Positions 61,355 through 64,000 of a stretch of DNA of 64,000 nt are shown here, one piece after another; the first letter of the stretch is position 1, and each line of letters opens with the position of its first letter. The notes below the pieces were generated by a model. That model was given only the letters and a program-made list of their open reading frames with translations, was not told the origin of the DNA and made no database searches. Origin of the DNA: Acidobacteria bacterium UBA2994 (GTDB lineage: Bacteria > Acidobacteriota > Vicinamibacteria > Vicinamibacterales > UBA8438); NCBI GenBank assembly GCA_002346545.1, contig DEAA01000028.1:1-64000 (forward strand), in the 5' to 3' direction. Made by a program: the position numbers and the translations under genes.

Positions 61355-61767
61355 AACCAGGCGAGCGGGACATCATCATCCGGACCGTCTGTCGACTACT
61401 GGTGCCGTTCGTCCAGCTGTTCGGGCTGTACGTGATTATGCACGGCCACAGCAGTCCCGGCGGCGGGTTCCAAGGCGGGGCGATCATCGCCTCCAGCTTC
61501 ATCCTCCTGGCGATGGGCGGTGGGTACGACGAAGTGAAGCGACGCTTCTCGCTCGGCGCGCTGACGGCCACCACCAGCGCCGGGGTGCTGCTCTACGCGG
61601 GACTTGGGGTGGTCTGTCTGATGCTGGGCGCCAACTATCTCGACTACGCCGCGCTCCCGGTGTCGGATGCCCGCAGCGTCGGCATGCTGCTCATCGAGAT
61701 CGCCGTCGGTATCACGGTGACGGCGGCCATTATCTCGATCTTTCACGACCTGGTGACGTTCGAGTGA
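61351..61767 (+). CDS. mrpB: Na+/H+ antiporter subunit B (MnhB domain)
   Basis: 138 aa from GTG 61351. Four membrane segments with F-G-L-Y-V-I-M-H-G-H-S-S-P-G-G-G-F-Q-G-G, the MnhB signature. It overlaps the upstream gene by 4 bases and the downstream ATG by one base. It corresponds to MbhF in the hydrogenase-type order and is part of the cation-translocating module. Confidence 0.9.
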   Translation: MKPGERDIIIRTVCRLLVPFVQLFGLYVIMHGHSSPGGGFQGGAIIASSFILLAMGGGYDEVKRRFSLGALTATTSAGVLLYAGLGVVCLMLGANYLDYAALPVSDARSVGMLLIEIAVGITVTAAIISIFHDLVTFE

Positions 61768-62165
61768 TGGCCGGCCTGGCCGATCTCATCGGGCAGTTCA
61801 ACAACGTCACCTACGTCGTGCTGATGATGATCGGCTTCTATGCAATGACCGGAAAGCGCAACCTGGTCAAGAAGCTGGTGGGCATGAACATCTTCCAGTG
61901 GTCCATCATCCTGTTCGTCGTCTCGCTCTCGGCGAAGCGTGACGCCACCATCCCCATCGTGCTGGAGGGCAACAACGCCGGCGCGCTGCCTGCCCTCGAA
62001 GCGGCACAGTATGTCAATCCTTTACCCCAGGTCCTCATGCTGACCGCGATCGTCGTGGGCGTGGCGATCACGGGTGTCGCCCTGGCGCTTCTGCTTCGGA
62101 TCTACAAGCGCTACGGTACACTGGAAGAGGACCAACTGCTCGAGCGGATCAGGTTGACGGGATGA
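61767..62165 (+). CDS. mrpC: Na+/H+ antiporter subunit C (MrpC/NuoK-like)
   Basis: 132 aa from ATG 61767. Three membrane segments: Y-V-V-L-M-M-I-G-F-Y-A-M, G-M-N-I-F-Q-W-S-I-I-L-F-V, and I-V-V-G-V-A-I-T-G-V-A-L-A-L-L-L. This is the NuoK-like subunit C (MbhG). A-L-P-Q-V-L-M-L-T-A-I-type V-N-P-L-P-Q-V-L-M-L-T-A is the family signature. It overlaps mrpD by 4 bases. Confidence 0.9.
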   Translation: MAGLADLIGQFNNVTYVVLMMIGFYAMTGKRNLVKKLVGMNIFQWSIILFVVSLSAKRDATIPIVLEGNNAGALPALEAAQYVNPLPQVLMLTAIVVGVAITGVALALLLRIYKRYGTLEEDQLLERIRLTG

Positions 62166-63670
62166 GTAGCAACCAGTCAGCCCTCCCCGTCATCATCGTT
62201 CTCACGCCTCTGCTGACTTCCTTCGTGCTGCCGGTGCTCGGCTGGTGGCGGCGCGCGGCCGTCTTTCCCACCGCTCTGGCGGCGCTCGCCGTCTCTTTCG
62301 GTGCCTCGCTGGCCGCGGCCCACCGGGTCTCGACCCATGGTCCAATCCGGTACTACATGGGCGGCTGGGAGCCCCCCTGGGGCATTGAACTCCACATCGA
62401 CGGTCTCAGCGCGCTGATGCTGTTCTTGATCGGCTTTGTAACGGTGGTGGTGGGCGTGTACTCGAAGCGCAGCGTCCTGCGGGAAATTCCGAGCCGAGAG
62501 GTCCCGTTCTACAGCGTTTACCTCCTGCTTGTCGGTGGCCTGGCCGGGTTGGTCTCAACGGCCGACATGTTCAATCTCTACGTCTTCCTCGAGATCGTTT
62601 CGCTGACCAGCTATGCGCTGGTCTCGATCGGCGGCGGGCCGGCGGTGGTGTCGGCGTTCCGCTACGTGATTCTCGGCACGGTCGGAGCCGCGTTCTACCT
62701 GTTGTCGGTGGCCTACCTCTACAGCGTCACGGGCACGCTCAACATGGCGGATCTGGCCACTATCCTCCCGGCGCTCTACGACTCGAACGCCGTGCTGGTG
62801 GGCTTCGCGTTCTTCGTGATCGGTATGTCGATCAAAATGGCGCTGTTCCCGATGCACGCGTGGCTGCCGGGCGCCTACTCGAACGCCCCGTCCGCCGTCA
62901 GCGCCCTGATCGCAGGCACGACCACGAAGGTGGCCGCCTACGTGTTGATCCGGGTCATGTTCTTCGTCTTCGAGCCGAGCTTCTCCATCGAGCAAATTCC
63001 GGTGACAGCGCTGCTCGCCTGGATGGGCGCCATCGCCATGGTTTTGGGGTCGGTGATGGCGATCGCCCAGACCAACCTGAAGCGAATGCTCGCCTACTCG
63101 TCGGTAGCCCAGATCGGATACATCGTGCTCGGGGTGGGTCTGGCCAACACGGCCGGCTTCACCGGCAGCGTGTTGCACCTAGTCAACCACGCGGTCATGA
63201 AGGGCGGTCTCTTTCTGGTGGCCGGAGCGATCGTGTACCAAACGGGCACCCGTGACATCCGCCAGTTCGCTCGTTTGTCAGTCACGATGCCATGGACCGC
63301 CGCCGCCTTCACGACGTTCGCGTTCGCCATGATCGGCATTCCACCGACCGGCGGGTTCTTCAGCAAGCTGTATCTGATTCTCGGAGCCATCGATGCCGGA
63401 CAGTGGGTCTTCGTGTTCGTCATCGTGCTCAGCAGCGTGCTAGCGCTCGCCTATCTCATGAATGTCATCCGCTACATGTACTTCGCGACACCCGCGTCGC
63501 CAGAGCCACCGGCCGATTTGCGGAAGCCGGAGCCTGGGCAGCCCCTTCCGGCCTCAATGCTCGTGCCAATGCTCGTCACCGCGGTCGGCATCGTGCTGCT
63601 GGGGCTCTTCAACGGCGAGATCGTTGCGCGGTTCATCGACCCGGTGATACCCGCAAGCCTGGTGAGGTGA
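62162..63670 (+). CDS. mrpD: Na+/H+ antiporter subunit D (MrpD, NuoN/NuoM-like)
   Basis: 502 aa, about 14 membrane segments, full length. The proton-channel family markers are D-M-F-N-L-Y-V-F-L-E-I (with the key glutamate), M-S-I-K-M-A-L-F-P-M-H-A-W-L-P-G-A-Y (the lysine and histidine of the transport path), and L-K-R-M-L-A-Y-S-S-V-A-Q-I-G-Y. It carries ions in the Mrp complex, as NuoM and NuoN do in complex I. It is followed 4 bases later by another large subunit. Start ATG 62162 overlaps mrpC. Confidence 0.92.
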   Translation: MSSNQSALPVIIVLTPLLTSFVLPVLGWWRRAAVFPTALAALAVSFGASLAAAHRVSTHGPIRYYMGGWEPPWGIELHIDGLSALMLFLIGFVTVVVGVYSKRSVLREIPSREVPFYSVYLLLVGGLAGLVSTADMFNLYVFLEIVSLTSYALVSIGGGPAVVSAFRYVILGTVGAAFYLLSVAYLYSVTGTLNMADLATILPALYDSNAVLVGFAFFVIGMSIKMALFPMHAWLPGAYSNAPSAVSALIAGTTTKVAAYVLIRVMFFVFEPSFSIEQIPVTALLAWMGAIAMVLGSVMAIAQTNLKRMLAYSSVAQIGYIVLGVGLANTAGFTGSVLHLVNHAVMKGGLFLVAGAIVYQTGTRDIRQFARLSVTMPWTAAAFTTFAFAMIGIPPTGGFFSKLYLILGAIDAGQWVFVFVIVLSSVLALAYLMNVIRYMYFATPASPEPPADLRKPEPGQPLPASMLVPMLVTAVGIVLLGLFNGEIVARFIDPVIPASLVR

Positions 63671-63674
63671 CCCG

Positions 63675-64000
63675 GTGACGGCGCTCGCAGCTTGGACGTG
63701 TATCGTCGCCCCGTTCGCCGGCGCGGCTCTTGCGCCGGTGTTGAGCCGGGTCCACCCAACGCTCCGCGACCTAGGCGCGGTCTTCTCGTCGGCGGTGGCG
63801 GCCGTCGCCGCGCTGAGTCTGCTGCCGCTGTTGTTTCATCCCGAGGGGCTGCCGGTCGAACAGGAACTCGCCTGGCTCGACCAACCGCTGCGGATCGGCT
63901 TCGGCATCCTCGTCGATCCCCTGAGCATCGTCCTGACGAACGTCGTGGCCGTGATCAGCTTCGTGATCATGGTCTACTGCGTCGGCTACATGAAGGGGGA
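63675..64000 (+). CDS. Second proton-translocating NuoL/M/MrpD-like subunit, N-terminal part
   Basis: 108 codons from GTG 63675, running off the window. M-T-A-L-A-A-W-T-C-I-V-A-P-F-A-G-A-A, then L-R-I-G-F-G-I-L-V-D-P-L-S-I-V-L-T, and V-M-V-Y-C-V-G-Y-M-K-G are the beginning of a NuoL/MrpA/MrpD-type chain. Whether it is MrpA-like, NuoL-like or a third MrpD-like is not decided by this part. Its presence after mrpD means the operon has more than the standard set. Confidence 0.75.
   Translation, partial: MTALAAWTCIVAPFAGAALAPVLSRVHPTLRDLGAVFSSAVAAVAALSLLPLLFHPEGLPVEQELAWLDQPLRIGFGILVDPLSIVLTNVVAVISFVIMVYCVGYMKG

Overview
The window reads as a chromosomal contig of a high-GC, Gram-negative, respiring heterotroph. 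The many exported WPQWRG-type beta-propellers, a DUF5916/CBM9-like outer-membrane protein, PQQ-type sugar dehydrogenases, a tannase-family esterase, c-type cytochromes and small exported proteins of unknown function fit Acidobacteriota (Vicinamibacteria-like) best. That placement is inference from gene content; the window has no rRNA gene, and I found no tRNA gene or CRISPR array.

Left part (1-21300): a formate dehydrogenase-N type operon (fdhA-fdhB, minus strand). Its catalytic subunit is interrupted by an in-frame TGA followed by a SECIS-like hairpin, so it is read as a selenoprotein. The accessory gene fdhD is divergent. Then come an exported LolA-like protein, an acyl-CoA synthetase, a PLP-dependent D-cysteine desulfhydrase/ACC deaminase-like enzyme and a tannase-family lipoprotein. 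A stress block follows: class II photolyase, a decayed SDR-DUF2867 gene, and a sigma factor coupled to a DksA/TraR-type zinc-finger protein. Next are a single-gene RND pump, two metalloprotease-like proteins, a serine beta-lactamase-like hydrolase and a propeller protein.

Middle (21300-47000): an sqdB-like UDP-sulfoquinovose synthase coupled to a Gfo/Idh-type oxidoreductase; a run of mostly minus-strand exported enzymes (MBL hydrolase, alpha/beta hydrolase, DUF2272, a protein with three RidA-like domains); and a di-heme peroxidase. A low-GC island (31108-34517) carries a flippase-like membrane protein, a NodU/CmcH-type carbamoyltransferase and a methyltransferase, with an IS3-type transposase remnant on its left. 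Then come two duplicated propeller genes around a DUF5916-type barrel, a DUF169 protein, a heme/copper-monooxygenase-like operon and a sodium:solute symporter.

Right part (47000-64000): a second MBL hydrolase, a GntP-type permease, a truncated VapC/PIN fragment, then a compact unit with a sigma70-like promoter, an exceptionally strong Shine-Dalgarno, a 14-codon ORF and a strong terminator. After it lie a PQQ sugar dehydrogenase fused to two carboxymuconolactone-decarboxylase-like domains, a cytochrome P460 between two VTT membrane proteins, a Ca/Na antiporter, a HEAT-repeat protein, a second sugar dehydrogenase and an exported di-heme protein. The window ends in a tightly overlapping Mrp/Mbh-type cation-proton antiporter operon that runs off the right edge.

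Taken together the genes suggest periplasmic oxidation chemistry (formate, aldoses, P460, peroxidase), sodium/proton cycling and oxidative or light stress defence. The best candidates for something undescribed are the 14-codon transcript near 50300, the sugar dehydrogenase-CMD fusion, the three-RidA exported protein and the imported carbamoyltransferase cassette.
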